Shown piece by piece: positions 9,505-18,270 of a stretch of 64,000 bases of DNA; position 1 is the stretch's first letter, and each line of letters starts with the position of its first letter. The DNA comes from CAZOKZ01 sp964580585 (lineage in GTDB: Bacteria > Sumerlaeota > Sumerlaeia > SLMS01 > JAHLLQ01): positions 154,408-218,407 of the forward strand of contig CAZOKZ010000001.1 in NCBI GenBank assembly GCA_964580585.1, given 5' to 3'. The notes below the pieces were generated by a model that searched no databases, was not told the DNA's origin, and saw nothing but the letters and a program-made list of their open reading frames with translations. A program made the translations under genes and the position numbers.

Positions 9505-10366
9505 GCATTCCTGCCGCTACGGGAGGTCGATAAACCTGGAATTGAGACGCGCCTTTAACCACCTGGGCGCGCATCAATTCACGGACGTAGTGTCGCAAGG
9601 CAGAAATCTCTGCGGGACCGCATTCGGTTCGCAGTATTCGCTTGAAGATCACCTCGAGACCCGCGCCTACGTGCAGGCGATCGCGCTCCTTGGAGATATA
9701 GTCATCCGCCCCCTGGATGTTCATTTTGACGGTGTCGGCGAGTTCCTTTTCCACACCTTTCAAATCCACACCACGGCGACAGGCCCAAACGTGAAAGACG
9801 AAGGGCGATGATGTCAATCCATGCCAACCCTTCCCAAGATCGTAAATCCAGCGGAACTTGGAATGGTTCGCCAGGAGAGCATTCTCCCCGACCAACAAAT
9901 AAGCCTCGTGCGGATCGGCATCGAAATCGAACTCGCGCGGATTCAGAGAAACGTCAGAACGGATAAAGTCCGGGCGCACCCCCATCTGGGCGGGCAAAAG
10001 GATATGCCCGAGGCTTCGCGCGCCATAACTTTCATAATCGACCAAAACGCGCCGAATCTCTGTGGGGAGAACTTTGGAGCAGAGTAAAAATACGTTCGAG
10101 GGTCCGAAAACCGACATGCATCCCGAAGGAATCAAATTCAAATGACCTACTCGAAAAAAATCCCAAGCCGGCAGAAGCGCGACGTCCAGTTCACCATTTG
10201 ATATTTCGTGACGGATTTCATCCACTGTTGCCCGACGGACCTGGGCCATCTTGACGGTTTTTTCGATGTTGTGCGTCAAAGGTCGGTTCGTCAGGTCTTC
10301 ATAATATCCCAGGCGAATACGTCCCGGCTGAGATCTTGTACCACTTGGGCTGGTTGGGTTTGCCAT
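9482..10366 (-). CDS. mqnA: Chorismate dehydratase MqnA (futalosine menaquinone pathway)
   Basis: 294 residues. The core (about 17-260) has the periplasmic-binding-protein-like fold sequence of the MqnA/MqnD family: RIRLGYYEDLTNRPL at the N terminus, ELDVALLPAWDFFR about 50 residues on, then a segment beginning SYGARSLGHILL. MqnA removes water from chorismate to make 3-[(1-carboxyvinyl)oxy]benzoate, the first step of the alternative menaquinone route. The sequence is more divergent than typical MqnA, so another member of the family cannot be excluded. No other mqn gene is visible here. It heads a six-gene minus-strand run and overlaps the next gene. Confidence 0.72.
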   Translation of the reverse strand: MANPTSPSGTRSQPGRIRLGYYEDLTNRPLTHNIEKTVKMAQVRRATVDEIRHEISNGELDVALLPAWDFFRVGHLNLIPSGCMSVFGPSNVFLLCSKVLPTEIRRVLVDYESYGARSLGHILLPAQMGVRPDFIRSDVSLNPREFDFDADPHEAYLLVGENALLANHSKFRWIYDLGKGWHGLTSSPFVFHVWACRRGVDLKGVEKELADTVKMNIQGADDYISKERDRLHVGAGLEVIFKRILRTECGPAEISALRHYVRELMRAQVVKGASQFQVYRPPVAAGMRARAYHR

Positions 10367-10540
10367 GAATACTGGCCCTTCATCCTGCTGGGTTTCGATG
10401 TTTTCAATGCAACATTGCTCGAAAGGATTACCCTTCCGGCTCCGACAGGCAAGGATTAGTTTTTAATCGGACGAATTTTTGACAACTTAGTCATCGAGAA
10501 TACATCGTTGAAACGATAAAATCAAGGAAACACCCCCAAG

Positions 10541-11434
10541 TTACTGAGCAAAAAACGATTCCCAGCGAGTTCCTTTAAAGCGCTCTTTCAACTCGTTATA
10601 GTTGGTTAAAATCTCAGAGGGATTTTTAACAGCTAGCTTCTTTGTCCGCGCGCTAAGAGGAAGCGAATCGACACCCAAAAACGATTCCACCTGACCCATC
10701 ACCCCTGTGAAATCATCGCTCAGGTCTTCGTAATAGATCTCTAAGACGGGATGATCGGAAAAAAACTCTTCGTGATGTTCCGCCAGCTGAGCAATTTGCT
10801 CGAAACGCTCTTGGCAAAACTCGAAAGGCAGTTCGAACTGATCAGGCTCTGGGGGGACATTTTTAGCATTTGTGGCTACTGAATGCGTCCAAGTTTTTCG
10901 GACGTGCGCCAACTGGGCTGAGAGCACTTTCGCCAGATAATCTCGTCTTTTCAGATGAATCACGCGAATGGACTTATCTTTCTTCAAAAACGCGCGCAAA
11001 TCCGCCTGATTTCCCGAACAGGCTTGCTTGTACATCAACTTAAATCCCACCGCTCGAACTTGCTTCGGATAGGAGCGAAAAATGTAACGATTGATGAACC
11101 CCACGGGGTCGTTATTTCTCATCTCAACGACCCGCTTGTTGCGTTTCAAGTGCTGAAATCCAGGAACGCCAAATTCAATGTTTTGCGGATGACCATGAAA
11201 AATTTCTCGAAACGGCACCACTTGCGGATGTGCGAGCAAAGCATGCGCAAGCATGTTCGTACCGGAACGTGCTCCCGCTACAATAATAAATCGGGTGTAG
11301 TTTCGGTGGGTTGGCAGTAATCTTTTTTCGGCCAGGCAATTTTGCAGCCGTGCGTTAAATTCATGACAAACTCTCTGCATTTTGGTGACGGAAGAAATGC
11401 GATTTGTGGCGAACTTTTTTCGAGGAGTCGTCAT
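10541..11434 (-). CDS. Sulfotransferase-family protein
   Basis: 297 residues from the ATG at 11434; the frame extends 25 codons further up, but that part is not protein-like. Near residue 40 lies the 5'-phosphosulfate-binding loop FIIVAGARSGTNMLAHAL, followed by HPQVVPFREIFH, as in PAPS-dependent sulfotransferases of the Stf0/carbohydrate type. A later Ser/Arg region (IRVIHLKRRDYLAKVLSAQL) fits the 3'-phosphate-binding motif. These cytoplasmic enzymes move sulfate from PAPS to a sugar, lipid or other acceptor. It stands alone, 175 bases upstream of mqnA and divergent from the non-coding RNA region. The acceptor is unknown. Confidence 0.82.
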   Translation of the reverse strand: MTTPRKKFATNRISSVTKMQRVCHEFNARLQNCLAEKRLLPTHRNYTRFIIVAGARSGTNMLAHALLAHPQVVPFREIFHGHPQNIEFGVPGFQHLKRNKRVVEMRNNDPVGFINRYIFRSYPKQVRAVGFKLMYKQACSGNQADLRAFLKKDKSIRVIHLKRRDYLAKVLSAQLAHVRKTWTHSVATNAKNVPPEPDQFELPFEFCQERFEQIAQLAEHHEEFFSDHPVLEIYYEDLSDDFTGVMGQVESFLGVDSLPLSARTKKLAVKNPSEILTNYNELKERFKGTRWESFFAQ

Positions 11435-11599
11435 AGTAATTTCAATAGAGTGCCAATAAATTTCACAAGTAACGAGCTGAGTTCCATCAGTTGGCCGGTT
11501 GCCAACCACTGGTCAACGGGAACTTGCAGACAAAAGAACGAAGAATGCGAATGAGTGCGAAAAAAGCGGCGATTTCTTCCTTTTCGATTCAAAAAGCAC

Positions 11600-11628
11600 T
11601 TGACTTTTTCCTACCTTCTCGATACGTT
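11600..11628 (+). promoter_or_regulatory. Candidate sigma70-type promoter of the structured RNA
   Basis: TTGACT at 11600-11605 and TACGTT at 11623-11628 are separated by 17 bases. Transcription would begin near 11635, just before the first paired element of the RNA region. The -35 box matches the consensus at five of six positions; the -10 box is weaker. Confidence 0.45.
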
Positions 11629-11634
11629 GCAGTC

Positions 11635-12161
11635 ACTATGAAGACTGAGTCAATCTTACATAAGTTGAGTGGCACACTCGTTGACTGCGCGGCGTATCCG
11701 TTTCGGATGGCCATAGAATGGGGACACCGTTGCCACATCGATGGTGACGTACCTCCAGCCGTGCGACCTCCAAGGTTGCGGCATCCTCGATCCCACATAG
11801 ACGGATTGAATCCGGGAGCGGGTACAGCCCGGAATGTCGTGGGATGGAAAGCCGTGCGGCGCAACGACCGTCGTCTGCACGCCAATGTGTAACGCTTTGC
11901 GGCGTGAGCCTTTGGTGAGTTGACGACACAGCAAAACGGACCGCGGGTCGGTCCGACATCCCAAGCGAAGCGGGTGCTCGTTAAGCACACACAATTATGG
12001 AGCGCCCGCTCGCGGAATTTTGTTTGACGGCTTAGGGAGAGCAGTACAGTCTCCTTGCATTGAAAGTGCGCCGGTGGTTGGTTCGGCCGATCAACCTAAG
12101 CGTCATTAAGGCGCCCCGCCGCACAGTCGAGGGCCTGCGCAAGCGGGCCCTTCCCCTTTTT
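11635..12161 (+). ncRNA. Candidate large structured non-coding RNA (unrecognised class)
   Basis: No protein gene is credible between 11435 and 12253; the short frames here lack composition or start signals. Instead the plus strand is a run of helices: AGTCAA 11648-11653 with 11681-11686; GAGTG 11667-11671 with 11675-11679; ATCCG 11696-11700 with 11704-11708; a 10-pair stem 11758-11769 with 11773-11782 (2-base bulge); 11790-11802 with 11836-11845; a 7-pair stem 11937-11943 with 11949-11955; GTGCT 11974-11978 with 11984-11988; 12034-12040 with 12050-12056; 12076-12082 with 12090-12096; and a terminator. At least five helices contain G-U pairs that are A-C mismatches on the other strand, which argues for a plus-strand RNA. 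A possible long-range helix joins 11849-11855 with 12027-12033. I found no RNase P, tmRNA, SRP or 6S signature. It may be a free RNA or a long gdhA leader. Confidence 0.6.
12128..12161 (+). terminator. Rho-independent terminator ending the structured RNA
   Basis: An 8-pair stem (12130-12137 with 12144-12151, one G-U) is capped by a GCAA tetraloop and followed by TTCCCCTTTTT. The U run is interrupted by four C, so termination may be partial, which would let some transcripts read on into gdhA 93 bases downstream. Confidence 0.65.
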
Positions 12162-12253
12162 ACCCACTTCTCCCATTGCACACTCTGTGATTTGCCTGCA
12201 TTCTGCCTTGCGGAGCATCCCGTTCGCATTTCTCTCCCTTTCGAGGTCCTTCC

Positions 12254-13504
12254 ATGTTCGAAGACTCTCCTTTCTATCAGCAGTCCTTGCATCAATTGGA
12301 ATCCGTTGCCGAATACATTGCCTGCTACCCGGGAACGTTCGAGCGTTTGCGCTTTCCGAAACGCAGCATTGTCGTAACGATCCCGGTCAAGATGGACGAC
12401 GGCAGCGTGAAGGTCTTCATGGGATATCGCGTCCAGCATTCACTGACCGCCGGACCGGGAAAAGGCGGATTACGCTATAGTCCAAATGTCGATTTGGGTG
12501 AAGTCGCCGCGCTGGCCATGATGATGTCCTGGAAATGTTCGCTGACGAATCTTCCTTTTGGCGGTGCCAAGGGCGGAATCAATTGCGATCCCACCACGTG
12601 TAGTTCGGGTGAACTGGAGCGCATCACACGGCGTTTCACCCAGGAAATGATCCCCTTTATCGGTCCGAATGTCGATGTGATGGCACCCGATATGGGGACC
12701 AACGAGCAAGTCATGGCTTGGATTTACGACACGTACTCGTCCCATGCGGGACAAAGCACCCCGAACATCGTAACAGGGAAAAGCGCCTCCATGCATGGAA
12801 CGCTCGGGCGTCGTGAAGCTACGGGACGCGGAGTGGTGTACTGTATCGAGGAAGCCGCCCGGATCGCGAAACTGAAATTACATACTGCAACGGCCATCAT
12901 CCAGGGCTTCGGTAATGTTGGATCGGTCACCGCAGTAGAACTTGCCATGCGCCGATGCAAGGTACTCGCCATTGGCGATGTGACGGGGTACTATTACAAC
13001 GAAAATGGGATCGATCCATTGGACATGATCGCCTATCGCGATCAGCACCGCACCTTGACGGGTTATCCGAATGCGGAAATCATCACAAAAGAGGAGTTCT
13101 TTGCCTTGAAATGCGACATTCTGGTGCCCGCTGCCCTGGAGCGTCAAATCGACGAAAAGATGGCGCGCAAACTCGATTGCCGCATTTTAGCCGAAGCGGC
13201 AAACGGCCCGGTGACCACCGAAGCCGACGCCGTAATCGATGAATCCGATATCATGGTAATCCCGGATATCGTTTGCAACGCGGGCGGTGTCATTGTTTCG
13301 TACTTCGAGTGGGTGCAGGATATCCAAATGTTTTTCTGGACCGCCCAGGAAGTGGACAGCCGTTTGCAGCAATTGATCCGTCGCGCATTTCTGAGTGTCC
13401 ATCGAGAAGCAACCACACTCGGCGTCTCGATGCGAAAAGGCGCATTGATCCTGGGTATCAGCAACACTGCCTGTGAAAAAGCCATTCGCGGGCTCTATCC
13501 CTGA
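12254..13504 (+). CDS. gdhA: Glutamate dehydrogenase (Glu/Leu/Phe/Val family)
   Basis: 416 residues, normal for hexameric NAD(P)-dependent glutamate dehydrogenase, which interconverts glutamate with 2-oxoglutarate and ammonium. The substrate region reads KGGLRYSPNVDLGEVAAL (about 74-91) and LPFGGAKGGI (about 102-111) with the catalytic lysine; the Rossmann dinucleotide loop is GFGNVGS (about 218-224). The start is supported by GAGG seven bases upstream. The long structured region just before it could set its expression. A small conserved gene follows 20 bases later. Coenzyme preference cannot be read with certainty. Confidence 0.95.
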   Translation: MFEDSPFYQQSLHQLESVAEYIACYPGTFERLRFPKRSIVVTIPVKMDDGSVKVFMGYRVQHSLTAGPGKGGLRYSPNVDLGEVAALAMMMSWKCSLTNLPFGGAKGGINCDPTTCSSGELERITRRFTQEMIPFIGPNVDVMAPDMGTNEQVMAWIYDTYSSHAGQSTPNIVTGKSASMHGTLGRREATGRGVVYCIEEAARIAKLKLHTATAIIQGFGNVGSVTAVELAMRRCKVLAIGDVTGYYYNENGIDPLDMIAYRDQHRTLTGYPNAEIITKEEFFALKCDILVPAALERQIDEKMARKLDCRILAEAANGPVTTEADAVIDESDIMVIPDIVCNAGGVIVSYFEWVQDIQMFFWTAQEVDSRLQQLIRRAFLSVHREATTLGVSMRKGALILGISNTACEKAIRGLYP

Positions 13505-13524
13505 GTTGAGAGAGATTTCGTTTG

Positions 13525-14028
13525 ATGACCACAATCGCCTTCGAAGCATTTACCGCACTTTCTGACGATGCAAAAATCCGACTGCTCCCGCTGGATGGGG
13601 AAATCGAAACTCGCCGCTTGGAACCGCTGATTGCCGTGTTGAAGGAGATGCTCGAGCAATGGCGTGAAAAAGGCGTCATTCGTGCAGGCGCAGCGGAATT
13701 AATCGAAGGCGGTAAGTTTATTCTTTTTGCCTACGACCCCACCTCGGGGGACGTCTCCGGCTGTACGAAGGACCAACTTTCAAGCACGCTGATCGAGTTT
13801 GAAAAGCAACTCGACATTCGAATTCTTTCGGCACGTCGATTGGCCGCAAACATCAACGGAACGATCACGTTTCTTACTCCTCCAGAGTTCAAAACCGCCC
13901 TGCGCGAAGGTCGTATTACGCAGGAAACCACCGTGTACGACCACTTGCTCGAACGCCTGGGCGATGTACGCGCAGGAAAATTCGCCACCCTCATCGCCAA
14001 CAGTTGGTATCAGCGCTTGATGCCTTGA
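13525..14028 (+). CDS. Conserved protein of unknown function
   Basis: 167 residues from the ATG at 13525, preceded by GAGAGAG; an in-frame TTG three bases earlier is unlikely to be used. The sequence resembles a small uncharacterised family that in Bacteroidetes is often mislabelled ABC transporter ATPase: a helical start, GGKFILFAYDP, then SGCTKDQLSSTLIEFEKQ and a C-terminal FATLIANSWYQRL. It has no Walker motifs, so an ATPase role is not supported. It sits between gdhA (20 bases) and the AddB-like gene (25 bases), all in one direction. Confidence 0.75.
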   Translation: MTTIAFEAFTALSDDAKIRLLPLDGEIETRRLEPLIAVLKEMLEQWREKGVIRAGAAELIEGGKFILFAYDPTSGDVSGCTKDQLSSTLIEFEKQLDIRILSARRLAANINGTITFLTPPEFKTALREGRITQETTVYDHLLERLGDVRAGKFATLIANSWYQRLMP

Positions 14029-14053
14029 AGCGGCGCCCGCGCGGGATTAGCCC

Positions 14054-17000
14054 ATGAGTTTGAAATTCGTCATTGGTCCAGCGGGCAGCGGAAAAACGAC
14101 GTGGTGCCTGGAGCAAGCGCGACATCTGGTCGGTGAATCCTCTCGGGATTCGCCAGTGTTATTGCTCGTTCCCGAACAGGCATCCTTTCAAACGGAAAAA
14201 GCGCTCCTTTCGGGCTCGTTTCGCGGCACCGTCCGTGCGCGGGTATTTTCATTTGCTCGGCTGGCATCGTGGATCTTTTCTCAAACGCCGGGTTCCGCGC
14301 TCCCTCGTCTCAGCGATGTTCACCGCCGTGTGCTCGTCACGTCCATTTTGACGAAGATGCGACGGACGGGCGAACCAGGTACATTTTCCCGCATCCGAAG
14401 CATTGAAAAATGCGTCGCAGAAATTCTGCACGAAATGAAAGAATTCCGCGTCGGGCCCGGAGTTCTAGGCGATTGGGCAAAGCTGCTCTCGCAAACGGAA
14501 CCGGTACTGGCGCAAAAACTCGAAGAGTTGGCGCATATTGCCAGCGAATTCGATCAACGCGTGCGCGACCGTTTTGAAGACCCGGAATTCACGATCGCCG
14601 CATTGCGCGACAGTTTGAAATACGTCGATTCGATGCAGGGAGCGCATTTGATTATTGACGGATTCTACGGATTTACAGCCGTGGAATTAGAAGTTTTACG
14701 CGGATTGCTCTTTCGGTGTTCCTCTGCAACCGTTGCACTCACGATGACCCACGTACGTTACCGCGCATTACGCGAAACACGGCAACTTGATTTGATGTCG
14801 CGCACCTTGCCCACCGAAGAAACGCTCGTCCAACTATTGGCATTGGCAATCGAAGAAAACATACCCATTGGCGAACCGGTATTTCTGCCCGGCACATCGC
14901 AAAAAACGCGTTTCAGTACTCCGTCCCTCGCACACCTTGAACGCCACTTCCAATCGCATCGCACAGAATCGAGTACCTCCGTCCCCGCTTCTGGAATTCG
15001 CCTGCAAGTTGCACATGACTACCGTGACGAAGTACGTCGCGCGGCAGAGCAATTGCTCGAATGGCACGAAACCAATGACTGGCCTTGGGGAGAAATGTGC
15101 ATTCTGACACGCAATTTGGATCAGTACGCCAACTTGCTGACGGATCAATTACGCGCCTTCAACATTCCACATTTCATGGATCGCCATGAACCGTTGGAAA
15201 CACATCCCATCATTCGCGGTGTGCTTTCCGCGTTGGAAACGGTTCTGGGGAATTGGCAATCCGATACCATCTTCGAATTCGCCAAATCCGGTCTCTATCC
15301 TTTTGACGCGGATCAGGTGGCGCTGCTCGAAGATTTCACGCTCGCTTACCCGCGCGAATCACGCGAGTGGCTTGCTTCGTCCCCATGGAGCGAACCGCCC
15401 ATGCGATCGCCATTCGAGGAAGAATCCGGTCGTTCCTTCTCCCGATACGAGATGCCCCTTATTGAATCCACACGGGCGACGATTGTCGCTCCGCTGAAAA
15501 ATTTTTCCGCAGAAATCAAGGCCAGTAGCACCGAGGAAGGCATTGCACTCAAACCATTGATGCTGGTCATTTGCTCATTCATCCACCACGGAATGTCTGA
15601 ACCAAACGAAGCCGATCTGGTCATTTTGAAAGCAATGGGCGAATTATTCGATCATTTGATCGAGTCGGGCGGTGATGAAAAATTCACGCCGGAAACGGCG
15701 CTCGATTTATTGAGAGAAACGCTGGGTAAATTAAATCTCCCACGCATTCCCCCCATCATCAATCAAGTTTTGATCGGCCAGGCGGACCGCTCGCGCGTGG
15801 GGACGGTTAAAGGCACGGTGATTCTCGGCCTTGTCGAAGGTCAATTCCCCTCGCCGGGTTCAAACGCAACTTTGCTGACCGATCGCGACCGCGATCAACT
15901 TTCCGACCTCGCCGGCGATGGAATGCACCTCCGTCCCTCCAGCCGGATTCTTTACCAGCGCGAAGCTTTCTTCGCATATATCGCCCTCACGCGCGCATCC
16001 CATGCGTTGTTATTATTGCGACCGCTGAACAGCCTCGAAGGCAACGCTCTCTCTCCGTCCCCCTACTGGTTGGAAATTGAACGGATGTTTCGCCAACCGT
16101 CCGAGAACAAAACGGAATCAGAATCGCCGTGGAGTCGTGCCGCGCGTCCGCGTGAACTGGCAGCCGTGTTTTGTCGCGATGTGTTGGATTCCCAGCAGCG
16201 TTTTTACACCGCCCCGCTTCATGATTGCTCGGCTATGTTACGTGGATGGAATGAAAAGGCGCGCGACGAGTTTCACGCGATTTTCGATTCGGCGTCGCAA
16301 CGCAATCAAGCACGCATTGCCCCGCAGTTGGTGCACGAAATGTTTGGTGATCAATTCCGGACGAGCGTTTCCGGTCTCGAAAGCTTTTCCAACTGCCCGT
16401 TTCAGTTTTTTATGCGCACCTTGGTTGCCCCTCATGTGGCACCCAATCCCAAGTTACAGGCGTCCGACGTAGGAAATCTCGCTCACGCGGCGTTAAAGGA
16501 ACTAACCGACCGCCTGATCCGCGAAGAACGTTCTTTTGGCGATTTACCAGACGACGAAATTCCCTCGACTGTTTCAGAAGCTTTCACCGCCCCTCTCGAA
16601 CGTCTCGGAAAAACGGGAATTTTGAACCGGCATAGTGCACGCATAACCGTTGAATTGCTCCAGAGACAAGTCACCGACCTGGTTCAGTGTTTGGCCGACG
16701 AGGGACGGAGCCTCAACCTCCGTCCCCGCATGGCTGAAGCCAGTTTTGGTCGGCGCATTGGCTTGCGAGGAATTGAATTCGACGCAACGACCCGACTTGG
16801 TCATGTCATTCATGTGCGGCTGCGCGGTCAGATTGACCGGATCGATCTTGCGGTCGATTCGGAAGGTAAAACATGGGCGATTGTGATGGATTTCAAATTA
16901 AGCGATCGCACGCTGAAGTGGGCCGAAGCAGCCGATGGCAAAAGTCTTCAATTACCCGTTTATCTGCTGGTGATCGAAGCCAACGCCGCGGATATTTGCG

Positions 17001-17431
17001 AAGCTCCGTTGTGCATTGCCGGAGCATTTTACGCGTCGATTTTCGCACGCATCGACAAACCGCGCCTCTTTCGCGGTGTCTCGTCAGCCAGCGCATGGGA
17101 TGCACTGCTTTCCACACCGGGCGAACGGGGACGGAGCTTCTTTTCCCGCAGCCCATCGCCAAACGAACGCACCGCCACCCAAGGCGATGTCATTGCCGAT
17201 CGCCAGTTCGATGCCCTGATCGCGGAAACACGCAAAACGATCGAACGCCAAGCGTTGGAAATTTTTGAAGGCCATGTCGATGTGAAACCTGCTCAAGTGG
17301 GAAAATCCACCCCGTGTGGATATTGCGATTTCCGTAGCGCTTGCCGTTTAGACTACACCATGAACAGCCGCCGCATTGTACGGATGCTTGCACGCGCGCA
17401 GGCCATTGATTCCTGGCTTGGTCCTCCATAA
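14054..17431 (+). CDS. addB: AddB/RexB-like helicase-nuclease subunit
   Basis: 1125 residues, the usual AddB size. Walker A GPAGSGKTTW (8-17) opens an inactivated or weak helicase domain. The C terminus has a PD-(D/E)XK nuclease, with GQIDRID near residue 930 and MDFKLS near 945. An iron-sulfur cluster is indicated by SNCPFQFF near 780 and CGYCDFRSAC near 1088. With AddA it processes double-strand breaks for RecA and responds to a Chi sequence. No addA follows here; the next gene is convergent. The gene itself contains seven copies of the over-represented GGGACGGAG motif. It is separated by a terminator hairpin from the prepilin gene. Confidence 0.9.
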   Translation: MSLKFVIGPAGSGKTTWCLEQARHLVGESSRDSPVLLLVPEQASFQTEKALLSGSFRGTVRARVFSFARLASWIFSQTPGSALPRLSDVHRRVLVTSILTKMRRTGEPGTFSRIRSIEKCVAEILHEMKEFRVGPGVLGDWAKLLSQTEPVLAQKLEELAHIASEFDQRVRDRFEDPEFTIAALRDSLKYVDSMQGAHLIIDGFYGFTAVELEVLRGLLFRCSSATVALTMTHVRYRALRETRQLDLMSRTLPTEETLVQLLALAIEENIPIGEPVFLPGTSQKTRFSTPSLAHLERHFQSHRTESSTSVPASGIRLQVAHDYRDEVRRAAEQLLEWHETNDWPWGEMCILTRNLDQYANLLTDQLRAFNIPHFMDRHEPLETHPIIRGVLSALETVLGNWQSDTIFEFAKSGLYPFDADQVALLEDFTLAYPRESREWLASSPWSEPPMRSPFEEESGRSFSRYEMPLIESTRATIVAPLKNFSAEIKASSTEEGIALKPLMLVICSFIHHGMSEPNEADLVILKAMGELFDHLIESGGDEKFTPETALDLLRETLGKLNLPRIPPIINQVLIGQADRSRVGTVKGTVILGLVEGQFPSPGSNATLLTDRDRDQLSDLAGDGMHLRPSSRILYQREAFFAYIALTRASHALLLLRPLNSLEGNALSPSPYWLEIERMFRQPSENKTESESPWSRAARPRELAAVFCRDVLDSQQRFYTAPLHDCSAMLRGWNEKARDEFHAIFDSASQRNQARIAPQLVHEMFGDQFRTSVSGLESFSNCPFQFFMRTLVAPHVAPNPKLQASDVGNLAHAALKELTDRLIREERSFGDLPDDEIPSTVSEAFTAPLERLGKTGILNRHSARITVELLQRQVTDLVQCLADEGRSLNLRPRMAEASFGRRIGLRGIEFDATTRLGHVIHVRLRGQIDRIDLAVDSEGKTWAIVMDFKLSDRTLKWAEAADGKSLQLPVYLLVIEANAADICEAPLCIAGAFYASIFARIDKPRLFRGVSSASAWDALLSTPGERGRSFFSRSPSPNERTATQGDVIADRQFDALIAETRKTIERQALEIFEGHVDVKPAQVGKSTPCGYCDFRSACRLDYTMNSRRIVRMLARAQAIDSWLGPP
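14919..17136. repeat. Cluster of seven GGGACGGAG motifs inside addB
   Basis: Copies of GGGACGGAG or its complement lie at 14919, 14977, 15929, 16053, 16702, 16718 and 17127, both orientations. They are read in all frames (for example RGRS, LRPR, SVPA, PSLA, PSPY), so selection is on DNA rather than protein. Four extend to the 10-mer GGGGACGGAG. Confidence 0.7.
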
Positions 17432-17466
17432 AAAGCGGGGGGCTTCTTCACCAGAAGAAGCCCCGC
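17430..17466 (-). terminator. Terminator between addB and the prepilin gene
   Basis: Arms 17435-17449 and 17454-17466 pair over 13 positions with two extra G. Read on the minus strand the stem is followed by a run of five T, so it is a good terminator for the prepilin gene; on the plus strand no T run follows. Confidence 0.8.
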
Positions 17467-17493
17467 CGCCACTCTCGAACATTCTCTCTCTGC

Positions 17494-18153
17494 TCAGGGA
17501 GCAAACCACACAACGTCGCCTTTACTAACCGTTCCGTTGGTGGGATCGTACTGTCGCATACTGCCCATGCCCATCATCGGCATCGTCATGATCTCGTAGA
17601 TCGGCATGTTGCCTTCCATTCCCAATTCATGCGCCATCGTTCCCATCTCATAATCTGGACCCGTCGAAACCAACACCCAACGCGGCACAAGAACCCGGTT
17701 GGCGTTCATCATTCCGAACCCCTCAACTTGGGCGCGATATTCCCGGCGATTGTCATCGTCAGGGGTATTCGTGGAATTGAAATACATAAAGGAATGTCGA
17801 TGATCGTGCATGATTTTTGGCTTAAAAATATCCAAAGGCACACCGCTCATATAGGCAACCGGGGTACTCAGGTTATAGGGTACGAAAGGCATCTTGCCCA
17901 TGGACATGTGCATGACATTGGCCACGCCTTCGACGTTATACAAATTCGCCGGATAGGCGTTCTGATCCACATAATACGCTTCGAGTCCTGTGCTGACAGC
18001 ACGCATGTCGGCGCGTACGCGTGAAATTTTTGAACGCGTCTGGGCTTCTAAAAAGTTCGGCAACGCAATGGCTGCCAAAATGGCAATAATTGCCACAACA
18101 ATCAATAGTTCAATCAACGTAAATGCCCGCATGGGGGCGCGCAAAGCATTCAT
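17494..18153 (-). CDS. Type II secretion/type IV pilin-like prepilin (GspG-like)
   Basis: 219 residues from the ATG at 18153, chosen because GGAGG lies five bases upstream; an ATG twelve bases earlier has its codons inside that ribosome binding site. A 10-residue leader ends in MRA and is followed by FTLIELLIVVAIIAILAAIA, the class III prepilin helix; the usual Gly before the cleavage point is Ala. Next comes LPNFLEAQTRSKISRVRADM, then a globular domain and a C-terminal YDPTNGTVSKGDVVWFAP. Pseudopilins of this kind are numerous in Sumerlaeota-, Lentisphaerae- and Hydrogenedentota-like genomes. No assembly genes are next to it; a secretin-like gene lies at 34585. Confidence 0.88.
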   Translation of the reverse strand: MNALRAPMRAFTLIELLIVVAIIAILAAIALPNFLEAQTRSKISRVRADMRAVSTGLEAYYVDQNAYPANLYNVEGVANVMHMSMGKMPFVPYNLSTPVAYMSGVPLDIFKPKIMHDHRHSFMYFNSTNTPDDDNRREYRAQVEGFGMMNANRVLVPRWVLVSTGPDYEMGTMAHELGMEGNMPIYEIMTMPMMGMGSMRQYDPTNGTVSKGDVVWFAP

Positions 18154-18270
18154 TAATGCCTCCATCTCTCAGATAAGGGAATCAGGTGATCGGGGAAATT
18201 GGCGTCATGCTGGGGGCACGACCGTTTCCTCGACGAATCCAAATGGGTCTATCGCGATGTCGGAAATGTT

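Noticed and set aside
11491..11994. Overlapping open frames on both strands upstream of gdhA
   Set aside because: They have no ribosome binding site, no recognisable protein pattern and coincide with dense RNA-type helices.
11635..12161. RNase P RNA or tmRNA
   Set aside because: The universal RNase P words, the bulged U in P4, and the tmRNA T-loop and tag sequence are not present on either strand.
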